From: an uncultured Sphaerochaeta sp.
GTDB lineage: Bacteria; Spirochaetota; Spirochaetia; Sphaerochaetales; Sphaerochaetaceae
Assembly: GCF_963677315.1 (NCBI RefSeq)
Contig: NZ_OY781939.1
Coordinates: 2,790,001-2,854,000 of the forward strand
DNA length: 64,000 nucleotides
Direction: 5' to 3'
The notes under the pieces were generated by a model that was given only the letters and a program-made list of their open reading frames with translations, had not been told where the DNA came from and made no database searches. Positions 9,052 to 18,391 of the stretch are shown piece by piece. Within the stretch, counting starts at the first letter, position 1; every line of letters begins with the position of its first letter. A program made the position numbers and the translations under genes.

Positions 9052-10455
9052 ATGGAATTCTTCGATGCATTTTTTAGAGGATTAAACTGGTTGATCGGCC
9101 AACTGTGGGGCATCCCGATGATGGTGCTTCTTATCGGTACCGGTCTCTATCTGACAATCATTACGAAGTTCTTTCAGTTCAGAAGACTGGGTTATATTCT
9201 CAGGAACACCTTCGGTAAGATCTTTGAGAAGGAGAACAAGACTCTTGCAGGAGTGATGACTCCTTTCCAGGCCGTCAGTACAGCCCTCGCAGGTACCGTA
9301 GGGACCGCGAATATCGCTGGAGTAGCCGCGGCTATTGCAATCGGTGGTCCTGGAGCACTATTTTGGATGTGGATAGTTGCATTGGTCGGTATGATGACAA
9401 AGATGGTTGAGATCTCACTTGCCGTACACTTTAGGGAAGTCCGTGACGATGGGACGGTATACGGTGGTCCGATGTTCTATTTGAGCAAAGGGCTTGGTAA
9501 GGTAGGGAAACCCCTTGCAATCCTCCATGCTGTGGCAGTACTAATCGGAGGGTTAGTGACAGCAGCCCTGCTCCAGCCCCATACAGCAGCAGCAGCACTT
9601 GAAGGGAGTCTGGGAATCAATCCAACCCTCTCAGCAGTTGTGTTCGCTGTCTTGACTGGATTGGTGATTATCGGCGGATTCAGGGCAATTGGGAAGTTTT
9701 GTGAACGACTGGTCCCTTTCATGGCGGTTCTCTATGCCCTTGGAGCTCTGATTATCATCATTATCAACTTCACGGCTATACCTCATGCATTCGGGCTGAT
9801 CTTCAGATATGCTTTTGCCCCAGCGCCAGCAATTGGTGGATTCGCTGGTGCTTCCTTTGCCATGGCACTTCAGAAAGGTATGGCACGCGGGATGTTCTCA
9901 AATGAAGCAGGTATGGGCTCGGCTCCGATGGTGCATGCCACGGCAAAAACTGATCATCCGATCCGGCAGGGACTGTGGGGAACCTTTGAGGTCTTCGTCG
10001 ATACGATCATTCTCTGCTCACTCACAGGTCTTGCTATTCTTACCACTGGGGTGTGGGATTCAGGACTCAGTGGAATCAATCTTACCATACGAGCCTTTGA
10101 AGTCGGTCTTCCAGGAAATGTCGCCTCGTTTCTTGTCATGACTGGGATTGTCCTCTTCGCGTTCTCCACTCAAGTTGGATGGTATGTGAACTATCAGACA
10201 GCAGTACACTATCTGTTTGGGGATAAGGGCGTTAAATATCTCAAATGGATCTATCTTATACCTGGGGTTATTTTCGCAGGACAGGGAGCGAATGCCGTTT
10301 GGCTTTTTGGAGACCTTGCTTGTGGTATCATGGGAATTCCCAACCTGATTGGACTTATTCTGTTGAGCAAAGTTTTCATTGAACTCTATCGAGATTTTAT
10401 CAAGAAAGAGGGCCTCGATGGGAAGCATCTGAAAGCAATCAAAGGGGAGAGGTAG
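9052..10455 (+). CDS. Sodium:alanine (AGCS family) amino-acid symporter
   Basis: This is an inner-membrane sodium-coupled transporter for alanine, glycine or a related small amino acid. The 467-residue protein has about 10-11 hydrophobic segments. It carries the AGCS hallmarks near residues 80-105 (TALAGTVGTANIAGVA), then GGPGALFWMW, and later QKGMARGMFSNEAGMGSAPM, the conserved pore-lining stretch. The ATG at 9052 is 5 bases behind AAGGAG; a GTG at 9046 inside the ribosome site is less likely. The next gene (M20 hydrolase) follows by 5 bases, so the pair are co-transcribed, which suggests import followed by hydrolysis of an amino-acid derivative. The XRE-cupin gene downstream may regulate them. 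Confidence 0.88.
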   Translation: MEFFDAFFRGLNWLIGQLWGIPMMVLLIGTGLYLTIITKFFQFRRLGYILRNTFGKIFEKENKTLAGVMTPFQAVSTALAGTVGTANIAGVAAAIAIGGPGALFWMWIVALVGMMTKMVEISLAVHFREVRDDGTVYGGPMFYLSKGLGKVGKPLAILHAVAVLIGGLVTAALLQPHTAAAALEGSLGINPTLSAVVFAVLTGLVIIGGFRAIGKFCERLVPFMAVLYALGALIIIIINFTAIPHAFGLIFRYAFAPAPAIGGFAGASFAMALQKGMARGMFSNEAGMGSAPMVHATAKTDHPIRQGLWGTFEVFVDTIILCSLTGLAILTTGVWDSGLSGINLTIRAFEVGLPGNVASFLVMTGIVLFAFSTQVGWYVNYQTAVHYLFGDKGVKYLKWIYLIPGVIFAGQGANAVWLFGDLACGIMGIPNLIGLILLSKVFIELYRDFIKKEGLDGKHLKAIKGER

Positions 10456-10460
10456 TACAT

Positions 10461-11633
10461 ATGAGTAACGCGATGAGGCCGATTATAGCTGATGAACTGA
10501 TAGCACTATGCACAGATATGGTAAAAGAATCGAGCATCTCAGGTACTGAGAAAGGCGTAGTCGAAGTTGTCGGGCGATGGATGAAGCAGTTGGGATTTGA
10601 TGAAGTGTCCACCGATAAGTATGGAAGTGTTATTGGAAAAATACAAGGAACAGGAGGAGGTCCAACTGTGGTACTCGACGGCCATGTCGATACTGTGGAG
10701 GTTGGAGATCCTTCTCTCTGGACCCACGATCCGTTTGGTGCTGAAATTGTCGATGGGAAGATGTACGGCCGGGGGACTTCAGATATGAAAGGAGCCCTCT
10801 CTGCTATGATCTATGCAGCATCCCGGTTCACCGAGAACAGACTATCCGGTGATATTTATGTGACCGGCACAGTCCATGAGGAGATGTTCGAAGGCATTGC
10901 ACTCAATCATATCCTTGATCGGGTACCGGCTGATTATGTGGTCATAGGAGAAGCCTCGTCTCTGAATCTGAAGATTGGACAGAGGGGGAGAGCTGAGATA
11001 GTAGTAAAGACCCATGGCAAGAGCTGTCACTCAGCGAATCCACAGTTCGGGAAGAACGCGGTCTATCTGATGCAGAAAGCACTCTCAGATATTGCTGCTC
11101 TTAAGTTGCCTTCAGATAATCATCTAGGTTCAGGCATCATGGAGCTCACCGATATTATTTCAGAACCCTATCCCGGTGCATCAGTGGTCCCTTCTGCCTG
11201 CATGGTCACCTTCGATCGAAGACTCATCGAAGGTGAGACCGCAGAACAGGTGGTTGCCCAGATCAGAGGGGCGATTACCTCCCTGACAGATGATGAATGT
11301 GAAGTCTTTATATCAGAAGGGAACGCAATCTGTCATACCGGGGTGGAAATCTCTGCAAAACGATTCTTCCCGGCATGGTACTATACGGAACAGACTGACT
11401 TTATACAAAAGGTTCATCAGGGATTGCATGAGACTGGTATACCTGCTCAATTTCAGACCTATTCATTCTGTACGAATGGATCTGCTAGTGCAGGGCTACG
11501 AGGGATTCCCACGCTTGGGTTCGGGCCCTCAGCTGAGAATCAAGCACATGTATGTGATGAGTACATTGAGATTGCTCAACTCATCCAGGCTTCGAAGGGG
11601 TATTGTGCTATTGTCACATCGTTGATGAGATGA
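10461..11633 (+). CDS. M20 family zinc amidohydrolase/peptidase (YgeY/ArgE/DapE-like)
   Basis: A cytoplasmic dinuclear zinc hydrolase that removes an acyl or carbamoyl group from an amino-acid derivative. At 390 residues it is normal for the family. Metal and catalytic residues are visible: His75-x-Asp77 in GHVDTV, Asp108 in GRGTSDMKG, Glu140/Glu141 in VHEEMFEG and Glu164 in VIGEAS. The dimerisation domain follows (RGRAEIVVKTHGKSCHSANP), with a terminal AHVCDEY histidine. The overall pattern is closest to the YgeY group of putative selenium/purine-associated hydrolases, but the substrate is not determined. GGGGAGAGG precedes the ATG. It is coupled to the amino-acid symporter upstream. Confidence 0.83.
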   Translation: MSNAMRPIIADELIALCTDMVKESSISGTEKGVVEVVGRWMKQLGFDEVSTDKYGSVIGKIQGTGGGPTVVLDGHVDTVEVGDPSLWTHDPFGAEIVDGKMYGRGTSDMKGALSAMIYAASRFTENRLSGDIYVTGTVHEEMFEGIALNHILDRVPADYVVIGEASSLNLKIGQRGRAEIVVKTHGKSCHSANPQFGKNAVYLMQKALSDIAALKLPSDNHLGSGIMELTDIISEPYPGASVVPSACMVTFDRRLIEGETAEQVVAQIRGAITSLTDDECEVFISEGNAICHTGVEISAKRFFPAWYYTEQTDFIQKVHQGLHETGIPAQFQTYSFCTNGSASAGLRGIPTLGFGPSAENQAHVCDEYIEIAQLIQASKGYCAIVTSLMR

Positions 11634-11656
11634 TTGATACCAGATACTCATTTTCT

Positions 11657-11680
11657 ACCGGCCGCCGTTAGGCGGTCGGT
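11657..11680 (+). terminator. GC-rich stem-loop after the symporter-hydrolase pair
   Basis: ACCGGCCGCC (11657-11666), loop GTTA, GGCGGTCGGT (11671-11680) form a 10-bp stem with one G-T pair, 23 bases after the M20 stop. The T-run behind it is poor, but position and stability support a terminator. Confidence 0.55.
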
Positions 11681-11844
11681 CGTCTGTTCCCATCTGTCGA
11701 TAAGCTTCTAATGCGGAATAGGTGACTATTCACTTCTTATAGTGGAGCTAAGGTCGATCATAAAGCAATATCCGTATTTGCCAAAGTCAAGAGTATCAAG
11801 TATGATAGAGTGACGTAAAAATTGAAAATAAGTGGAATTACGGC

Positions 11845-12378
11845 ATGAAAGATATTGGGATACACATAAAGAAAATTCGTCTACAGCAGAGAAGACTCCA
11901 GCAAGAGGTTGCAGATGCCTGCGGATTCACAAAGAGTCATCTGTCGAAGATCGAAAACGGGAAGGTCGTACCCTCTCTGGGAGCCCTCGATAAGATAGCC
12001 GAAGCGCTACATACAAAGATTAGTACGTTGCTTGAAGAGAACCTCTATGAAGAGGTCGTGGTCAATACCCGAAAGGAGACTGAACAGGGGTTGATGAAGA
12101 CGGCTAAGGGGTACTCCATGTTCCCCTTTGCTTCAGATTACGGACAGAAGAAGATGCAACCCTTCTTCTTTAGAACAAAGAGGGATGATCATAAGCTTCA
12201 TACGACAGCTCATGAAAGTGAGGAATTCTTCTACATCTTAAAAGGGGAAATTATTCTGAAAGTGGGGGCAAGAGAGTACCATCTGAAAGAGGGGGACGGG
12301 ATTTACTTTAATGCCAGGATAGAACACCAGACTATCCCGCTAAGTGAAGATGTCGAGATTCTTGATATTATGGTATAA
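11845..12378 (+). CDS. XRE-family regulator with C-terminal cupin
   Basis: A cytoplasmic transcription regulator. Residues about 5-60 are a helix-turn-helix of the Xre type (QQEVADACGFTKSHLSKIEN). Residues about 105-177 are a small cupin beta-barrel with HESEEFFYILKGEIILKV and a downstream histidine (IEHQTIP), the usual ligand-sensing arrangement. The 177-residue length is typical. It lies 211 bases behind the M20 hydrolase, after a stem-loop, so it probably has its own promoter. Because it adjoins the symporter-hydrolase pair, regulation of amino-acid use is the likeliest role, by context only. Its 3' end overlaps a possible minus-strand gene by 39 bases. Confidence 0.85.
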   Translation: MKDIGIHIKKIRLQQRRLQQEVADACGFTKSHLSKIENGKVVPSLGALDKIAEALHTKISTLLEENLYEEVVVNTRKETEQGLMKTAKGYSMFPFASDYGQKKMQPFFFRTKRDDHKLHTTAHESEEFFYILKGEIILKVGAREYHLKEGDGIYFNARIEHQTIPLSEDVEILDIMV

Positions 12379-12705
12379 GGAATCCCTCTCGTCCTTATTA
12401 TTCTGAAGAAGGATTCGGAGTAGGGCACTGGGAAGGCTATACGATCTACAGCACAAAAGTTCCTCAATATGTTTTTCACCATTTTTTGTATATTCATAGC
12501 CAATCCTGAAACTATCCTTGCTGAAACATGATGAGCTTTTTTTGAATAATATCTTCGGGCGTGAGCATATCATGTAAATATGGCAAGGATGATTTTGCAA
12601 TGCCTTAATTACCTCTGGGTCTTTGAAATCATTTTGCTGTAATAGGTTGCGATACCTCGCTTTCATCCTAATAGTGTTTTCTATTGTATAATTAGCACGT
12701 TTCAA
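12340..12705 (-). CDS. Hypothetical 121-residue protein
   Basis: An open minus-strand frame starting with TTG, with AAGGGGG about 9 bases upstream. The product is basic and cysteine-containing (HPCHIYMICSRP, LLCCRSY) and is not recognised; no signal peptide or membrane segment is seen. The last 39 bases overlap the end of the convergent XRE-cupin gene. A perfect 8-bp inverted repeat lies 38 bases upstream (12743-12762) and could be its operator. It could also be a chance frame or a gene remnant. Confidence 0.35.
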   Translation of the reverse strand: MKRANYTIENTIRMKARYRNLLQQNDFKDPEVIKALQNHPCHIYMICSRPKILFKKSSSCFSKDSFRIGYEYTKNGEKHIEELLCCRSYSLPSALLRILLQNNKDERDSLYHNIKNLDIFT

Positions 12706-12742
12706 GGAATTCCCCCTTAGTTGGAAAACATATAATTAATAG

Positions 12743-12762
12743 TTATGTGTAATAACACATAA
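12743..12762. promoter_or_regulatory. Perfect inverted repeat, operator-like
   Basis: TTATGTGT, AATA, ACACATAA: an 8-bp perfect dyad in an AT-rich intergenic stretch. It suits a dimeric repressor and lies 38 bases upstream of the possible minus-strand gene. No regulator can be assigned; the rest of 12706-12979 shows nothing clear. Confidence 0.35.
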
Positions 12763-12979
12763 GTGTAAAAATAGGAGTAGAAGGAGTGCTTGAAATTAAT
12801 CTAGAGATTCCCCTTTTTTAACTTTAGAGAGTGAAGAATCAATTTTTGTTTGGGATATGTATAAAACCTTATATCCCCAAAGGCCTTAAACAGTTAAAGG
12901 ATGAAAACGCATTAAAGCTCTCTCTGCAAAGGACACTGTAATCCGCCAGCATCATAGGAATTTCTCAGTTTTAGCAAAT

Positions 12980-13144
12980 TTATTTACGCTTCCATTTATT
13001 CCCAGGTTTCTGGGTAGGCGGGAGTCTGTCACCACGATCAATTTCAACTTCTCTAGGTTTCTGAATCTTTCCCCCTTGTGGACCAGTTTCTATATACTTT
13101 CCAGGTCTTTGGTTATCTTCACCAGGTTTGTGCAAATCGCCCAT
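12980..13144 (-). CDS. Small YjzC-like protein
   Basis: A 54-residue basic protein. AAAGGAG stands 7 bases before the ATG at 13144, which is preferred over an upstream in-frame ATG giving 77 residues. The pattern is a KPGE near the N-terminus, then a GxY-x-E-x-G-x-x-G motif (PGKYIETGPQGG), a middle GDRLPP and a C-terminal Trp-Lys-Arg cluster. This matches the YjzC family of small conserved proteins whose function is unknown. There is no signal peptide. It is transcribed divergently from the Snase-like gene. Confidence 0.6.
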   Translation of the reverse strand: MGDLHKPGEDNQRPGKYIETGPQGGKIQKPREVEIDRGDRLPPTQKPGNKWKRK

Positions 13145-13292
13145 AATCAAATCTCCTTTAATAATTGCCTTATTTGATTTTATCCCATGATGTACTGAAT
13201 CACAATTGTTCATGGGTCTGTTAAACTATGTTTAGTACACATTCAGCTATATTTTTCTAGACTTTGCCTAACATCACAGTTAACCTAAGCAC

Positions 13293-14015
13293 ATGAGCAA
13301 ACGAAGAATCCTAATCCTGATCATACTGATTCTAGTCTCCTTCTCAATCTTTGCTGCGGTTGGGAGTGAGATTGTCATCTTGACCAAAAGTGGAAAGAAA
13401 TATCACCTTGAAACTTGCCAAACTCTCAGGACATCCAGAATTCCAATTACCTTACAGGGAGCTGTTGAAAAAGGATATGAACCTTGCAAAGTATGTAGCC
13501 CACCTATCCTTGATATTCAGGCAAACACACAAAGCAATAATCCTTCACTATATCGAGTCAATGCTGTAGCACTCACAAGTTTCTATGATGCGGATATCTC
13601 CAAGATGCTTAGTGCAAAAGTGGATCGGGTTGTAGATGGTGATACTGTCAAAGTTGTAATTGATAATCCACCTATTGGGATTAATTCATCAGTAACAATT
13701 CGGCTGCTCGGGGTGGATACACCGGAGACCGTACATCCTTCAAAACCTGTTGAGTATTATGGTAAAGAGGCGAGTGATTTCTCTGCAGCCTCCATGGAAG
13801 GCCAGACCGTCTATCTTGCCTTTGATTGGGATCTGCGGGATTCCTATGATCGTTTGCTAGCCTACGTATATTACAAGAATGGGCTGTGCCATAATGCATT
13901 GCTCATCCAGAATGGGTATGGCTTTGCAAATCTTACATACCCTTTCCAGTTCATGGGCGAGTTCAGGGTGCTGCAAGATGAGGCCAAGGATAAAAAGATT
14001 GGTCTTTGGAAATAA
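13293..14015 (+). CDS. Exported thermonuclease-like (Snase) protein
   Basis: Likely a secreted or periplasmic nuclease. Residues 1-24 are a signal peptide (basic start, then a run of Ile/Leu). About residues 30-70 hold a small metal-binding-like module with two Cys groups (HLETCQTLR and GYEPCKVCSPP), often fused to nucleases of this class. The Snase fold occupies about 105-240: VVDGDTVKV, then VTIRLLGVDTPETVHP (conserved Arg and Asp-Thr-Pro-Glu), FDWDLRDSYDRLLAYVYY and DEAKDKKIGLWK. The catalytic Asp/Arg/Glu set appears present. It ends 20 bases before the Argonaute start and could be co-transcribed with it, although export makes direct cooperation doubtful. Confidence 0.8.
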   Translation: MSKRRILILIILILVSFSIFAAVGSEIVILTKSGKKYHLETCQTLRTSRIPITLQGAVEKGYEPCKVCSPPILDIQANTQSNNPSLYRVNAVALTSFYDADISKMLSAKVDRVVDGDTVKVVIDNPPIGINSSVTIRLLGVDTPETVHPSKPVEYYGKEASDFSAASMEGQTVYLAFDWDLRDSYDRLLAYVYYKNGLCHNALLIQNGYGFANLTYPFQFMGEFRVLQDEAKDKKIGLWK

Positions 14016-14035
14016 AATAATTTTGGAGACTTGTA

Positions 14036-17000
14036 ATGCGATCTTTAAGTTTCGACGAATTATTGCGTTCATTTAAACAAAACATGGATACTCCACATTC
14101 CCTGTTGTTAGGAGCCGGCGCCTCTGTGGAATCTGGAGTTCAATCCGCTGCTGATTGTATATGGGAGTGGAAGCGAGAAATATTTCTTTCGCAAAATTCT
14201 GCTTTTGTTGACTATTACAGTAATATCAAGATTGATAGTGTTCGAGACTCAATACAGCGCTGGATTGAGGGAAAGGGGGACTTTCCTCAAAATGGATCGG
14301 AGGAAGAATATTCCTTCTATGCAGAAAGGACTTTCCCAATAGCCGATGACAGAAGGAAATATTTTCAACATTTGGTATCAGGGATATCCCCAAGCATAGG
14401 GTATCATTTAATAGCCATGCTAGCTGAGAAAGGCTTGTTTAAAAGTGTTTGGACTACCAATTTTGATGGGTTAATGTTGAAATGCGCACATCAATATGAT
14501 CTTAATCCTATAGAAATAACCACTGAAACTTCTGGTAGAATATTTCGTGGTGATGCGAATGGCGAAATCTTATGCATTGCTCTACATGGTGATTATAAAT
14601 ATGGACCATTAAAAAATACATCATCCGAGCTTGACGCTCAAGATAACATATTCATTCGTTCACTAAGCCATGAATTAGAGGGAAGAGATTTAGTCGTTAT
14701 TGGATATAGTGGACGAGACAAATCACTTATGAAAGCCTTGAGTTCTGCATATAAAGCGAAAGGAAATGGCAAACTGTTTTGGTGTGGGTATGGGAATGAT
14801 CCTCCGACTCCTGTGATGGAGTTGATTCAATACGTTAATGATAGCGGGCGTAATGCTTTTTATATTCCGACAGATGGTTTCGATAAAACCATGTATAGTC
14901 TGGCTCGCCATTGTATGAGTGAGGATCCAAATTTTATATCTAGAATTGATACCCTCAAAGATCATCTGGGATCCGCATTGACCGAAGCTCCGAGTAAGTT
15001 TGAAATGCCGGAAATGGCAATCAGAAAAATAATAAATACAAACGTCATACCAATAAGTTTTCCAAAGAATTGCTACCAATTTGAGGTAGTTCTCAATCAG
15101 GATGAAAAACCCTGGGATTATTGCAAGTATCTTGCTAAAAACAATGTCATGGCAGTCCCGATGAGTCGGTTTTTGTATGCATGGGGTGAAAAGGACAAAA
15201 TATTATCGCTTTGTAAAGATAAGATACGTGGTGACCTCATGTTGACTCCATTCACACGTGAGAATGTATTGAGACATGGTGCATTCAATGAAATGCTTCT
15301 TAAAACAATTGTAGCTGTGATTGGTTCAATCAAATCATTGTCGTTTTCCAGGGATAAAGTTTGGGATAAATCTCAGAGATTTACTAAACGCGTTGGAATA
15401 CGTAGCATTACTGCATATAAAGGTGTTCGTTTTGCGTTGTTTTTTGATACCAAATACACGTATATTGCAATTACACCGGCATTCACCTACGACGCAACCC
15501 TAAATCTGAATTACGAAGAGAAGAAGCAATTTGCCGATAGTTTTAACGCTGAAGTGAATTTTGGTAAACCAAATTTGAAAGTCCATGAATATATCCATGG
15601 TTGGGAACAACGACTAATTGGGCCAAAGGGTATCCAGGCTTCTTTTCCATGTAATACTGCATCCAACTTCATTTTTGCTATCAGGCCTAGTAGTGCTATT
15701 CTCGGAATTTCAAATGGGGTAGAAAATTCTATCAACTTACCCGGATTTATAAATGAAAAGCGAATCGTTTTTAGAGGATTGGAATGTCGAGATGCAGATT
15801 TGGTATTTTTTAATTCCAGGCAGAAACAAAGAGCGGAGGACTTCCATCCAATGCGTGGTTTAGTAAAAAATGCACCATTCGATTACTCTCTGCAAAATAA
15901 TGTTTTCCGAACATCAATTTCATTAGGGGTAATTTGCCCCTCTGGACACGATTACAGCTTTAGTAAATTTCTAGATCAACTATATAGTATGCAAAAAGTT
16001 AAATATAACCTAGAATATGTAATCCCGTTTCCTGGGTTTTATGATGCTTTCAAAACTAATTTAAATATACCTAAGCCCGGCGATATCACCTGGTTAGGTG
16101 TGGAATTGAACCAGACTTATGATTCTAATAATGCCTCTCTACAGCTCGGCAAAGTTCTTTGTCAGAAGCTTGAAAAATTAAATGCAGCGTCCGTGGATGT
16201 TGTAATTATTTATATACCCAAAGAATATGAGCCAATCACTGGCTACGTAAATGAGCGCGAAAAATTTGATCTGCACGACTATGTTAAAGCATATGCAGCG
16301 CAAAGAAATATTACCACTCAATTCGTACGAGAGAAAACTACGATAAGTGATATGAATTGTCAGATCATGTGGGCATTGTCCCTAGCAATATATGTAAAAT
16401 CAAGTCGGGTGCCTTGGGTTGTATCAGGGATCGAGAATGATACCGCTTTTGCCGGTATCGGCTATAGTGTTGACCAAACAGAAGCTGGCCCAAATATAGT
16501 TATTGGTTGCAGCCACATTTATTCGTCAGACGGGCAGGGCTTGAAATATAAACTATCAAAGATTGATGACTGTACCTTTGATCACAAAAAGAATCCTTAT
16601 TTGTCTGAAGATGAGGCATACCGCCTAGGTCTGAATATCAAAGAATTATTTTACAAATCGTTTACTGATCTTCCAAAGCGTGTGGTAATCCATAAGCGCA
16701 CTCCATTTCATAGTGAAGAAATCAAAGGTTTGATAATGAGCTTGACGAGTGCAGGTATAAAGGATATTGATCTATTAGAAATCACAATTGAGCAGGATTT
16801 TAAATGCTTTGAATTGAGTCGTAAAATGGATGCAGTTGACGGTTTCCCCGTACGTCGAGGTTTATGCTTTCCTCTAAATGACAATACATTGTATCTCTAT
16901 ACACATGGAATCGCACCATCCGTCAGGAATGCCAACTTCAAATATATTCAAGGCGGAAAGTCTATTCCTCTACCTTTGAAAGTTGTCAAGCACTATGGAA

Positions 17001-17179
17001 ATGGGACGATGTTCCAGATAGCAACTGAAATTCTGGGTTTGTCGAAAATGAATTGGAACAGCTTCGGGTTATATTCCAAATTGCCTTGTACGATTGATAC
17101 CTCGAATACCATAGCGAGAATTGGAAAATTACTCTCCCAGTATGAAGGAGCTATATATGATTACAGATATTTTATGTAA
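14036..17179 (+). CDS. Single-chain SIR2-APAZ-PIWI prokaryotic Argonaute (SPARSA-like)
   Basis: A probable NAD-depleting immune effector that senses invading nucleic acid through a guide. Residues 1-290 are a SIR2-like NADase: LLLGAGAS (23-30), TTNFD (140-144), LHGD (183-186) and GYSG (223-226). Residues about 300-590 fit an APAZ region. From about 600 (EDFHPMRGL) a MID domain follows, with VDVVIIYIPKEYE and ITTQFVREKT. The PIWI domain runs to 1047. The PIWI acidic residues are replaced (IGYSVD at 808-813; VVIHKRTPF at 883-891), so it should bind but not slice targets. In known SPARSA systems SIR2-APAZ and short Argonaute are usually two proteins; here they are one. TTGGAG precedes the ATG by 8 bases. 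A nuclease gene follows after 18 bases. Confidence 0.85.
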   Translation: MRSLSFDELLRSFKQNMDTPHSLLLGAGASVESGVQSAADCIWEWKREIFLSQNSAFVDYYSNIKIDSVRDSIQRWIEGKGDFPQNGSEEEYSFYAERTFPIADDRRKYFQHLVSGISPSIGYHLIAMLAEKGLFKSVWTTNFDGLMLKCAHQYDLNPIEITTETSGRIFRGDANGEILCIALHGDYKYGPLKNTSSELDAQDNIFIRSLSHELEGRDLVVIGYSGRDKSLMKALSSAYKAKGNGKLFWCGYGNDPPTPVMELIQYVNDSGRNAFYIPTDGFDKTMYSLARHCMSEDPNFISRIDTLKDHLGSALTEAPSKFEMPEMAIRKIINTNVIPISFPKNCYQFEVVLNQDEKPWDYCKYLAKNNVMAVPMSRFLYAWGEKDKILSLCKDKIRGDLMLTPFTRENVLRHGAFNEMLLKTIVAVIGSIKSLSFSRDKVWDKSQRFTKRVGIRSITAYKGVRFALFFDTKYTYIAITPAFTYDATLNLNYEEKKQFADSFNAEVNFGKPNLKVHEYIHGWEQRLIGPKGIQASFPCNTASNFIFAIRPSSAILGISNGVENSINLPGFINEKRIVFRGLECRDADLVFFNSRQKQRAEDFHPMRGLVKNAPFDYSLQNNVFRTSISLGVICPSGHDYSFSKFLDQLYSMQKVKYNLEYVIPFPGFYDAFKTNLNIPKPGDITWLGVELNQTYDSNNASLQLGKVLCQKLEKLNAASVDVVIIYIPKEYEPITGYVNEREKFDLHDYVKAYAAQRNITTQFVREKTTISDMNCQIMWALSLAIYVKSSRVPWVVSGIENDTAFAGIGYSVDQTEAGPNIVIGCSHIYSSDGQGLKYKLSKIDDCTFDHKKNPYLSEDEAYRLGLNIKELFYKSFTDLPKRVVIHKRTPFHSEEIKGLIMSLTSAGIKDIDLLEITIEQDFKCFELSRKMDAVDGFPVRRGLCFPLNDNTLYLYTHGIAPSVRNANFKYIQGGKSIPLPLKVVKHYGNGTMFQIATEILGLSKMNWNSFGLYSKLPCTIDTSNTIARIGKLLSQYEGAIYDYRYFM

Positions 17180-17197
17180 GAGGAGAGTTTTTGAAAG

Positions 17198-18118
17198 ATG
17201 TTTGATGACAATATTTTAGAAGCTGTTTCTGAACGTGACATGGATTTACTTATCCTTGAGGAGCTGAATGTCTCCCGAGATTTCTCAGACTGGTTTTACA
17301 GGGGGAACGGCCTTACTGTTCCTTCAGGAGGATTATCCAAGGCACTACACTCGATATCCAACCCGGAATTGGGTGAATCTGATTTGATTGCCTTCTATTC
17401 AAACGGGCATGCCATCTTGATCGAGAACAAGATCAATGACATTGCACAAACCCAGCAGGCAGAACGTTATCAACAAAGGGGCGAACGAGAGATAAAATCA
17501 GGCGATTGGAAGAGTTTCTCAACCTGTATGATTGCGCCACAGGTATATCTTGAAGGCTTGGAAGAAGCTCCAATGTACGATAGAACAATCAGCCATGAAA
17601 CGATTATAATATGGTTTACGGCTTTGGGGACTAGGAGAGGGGAGTATAGGACAGCTGTCCTCGAAGCAGCAATAGATCAGGGTAGGCGTGGGTATGTGGT
17701 AATCCCTGATCAAGATGCAACTAATTTCTGGAAAAGTCACTATGACTACATGATGGCGTTGTTTCCCTAATTACGAAAGAATTAAGTGGGGACAAACCAT
17801 CAAGGTCCACTTATATCTACTTTCATCCTTTATCACTTCCAGATGGGTATCAGTTGGTCCATAAACTCGAGAAAGGCGCTGTAGATTTACAGATTCTAAA
17901 TATGCCGAATATGGCAAATATTGTAGCCCAAGCGTTTTCTGATCTGGGGCTGGAGATAGAACGGCGCAACAGTCAGTTGTTTTCAGGAAACGTGTAAGAG
18001 TTATTGATTTGAAAGAAAATTTGATGAGCAGAGGAAATATGTGCATGAGGCTTTGTTGGCTGGTGAGGCACTTGCTGAGTTGACTTCTGGGATTAAGGAC
18101 CGAATGAAGAATGCGTGA
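17198..18118 (+). pseudogene. PD-(D/E)XK nuclease, broken by three frameshifts
   Basis: A 190-residue frame (17198-17770) begins 18 bases after the Argonaute, behind AGGAGAG. It contains a PD-(D/E)XK core: Asp in GESDLIAF, then AILIENKIND (Glu-x-Lys) and QAERYQQRGE, as in Cas4/restriction-like nucleases. It stops in MMALFP, but the coding pattern continues in other frames. From about 17767 the next frame reads LITKELSGDKPSRSTYIYFH and LEKGAVDLQI. From about 17970 a third frame reads VVFRKRVRVIDLKEN. From about 18021 a fourth reads FDEQRKYVHEALLAGEALAE and ends at 18118. Each step equals the loss of one base. The restored protein would have about 305 residues. The catalytic part is intact, so a truncated product could still act. 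Confidence 0.75.
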
Positions 18119-18391
18119 ATGAATATACTCCCCATAAAAAAGATTGTCGCGAAACAAATTAAGGCAATCAATCGAGCAAGACTATAAAAGCATATCATAA
18201 TAGAAAATAGACATTTTTATTATGTTTTATCTATAAAATATTCGTAGATTGAGTTCGCTGATGGTTCCCAACCAGTTGACCGGTAAAGACCCAGCCACCT
18301 AACGGAGAGAAACCTACCAATAGGAAATAATTGATGATAAACCTTGGATATGAATGCAAAGCATACAGATATCAATCCAAGGGGGGTAATC

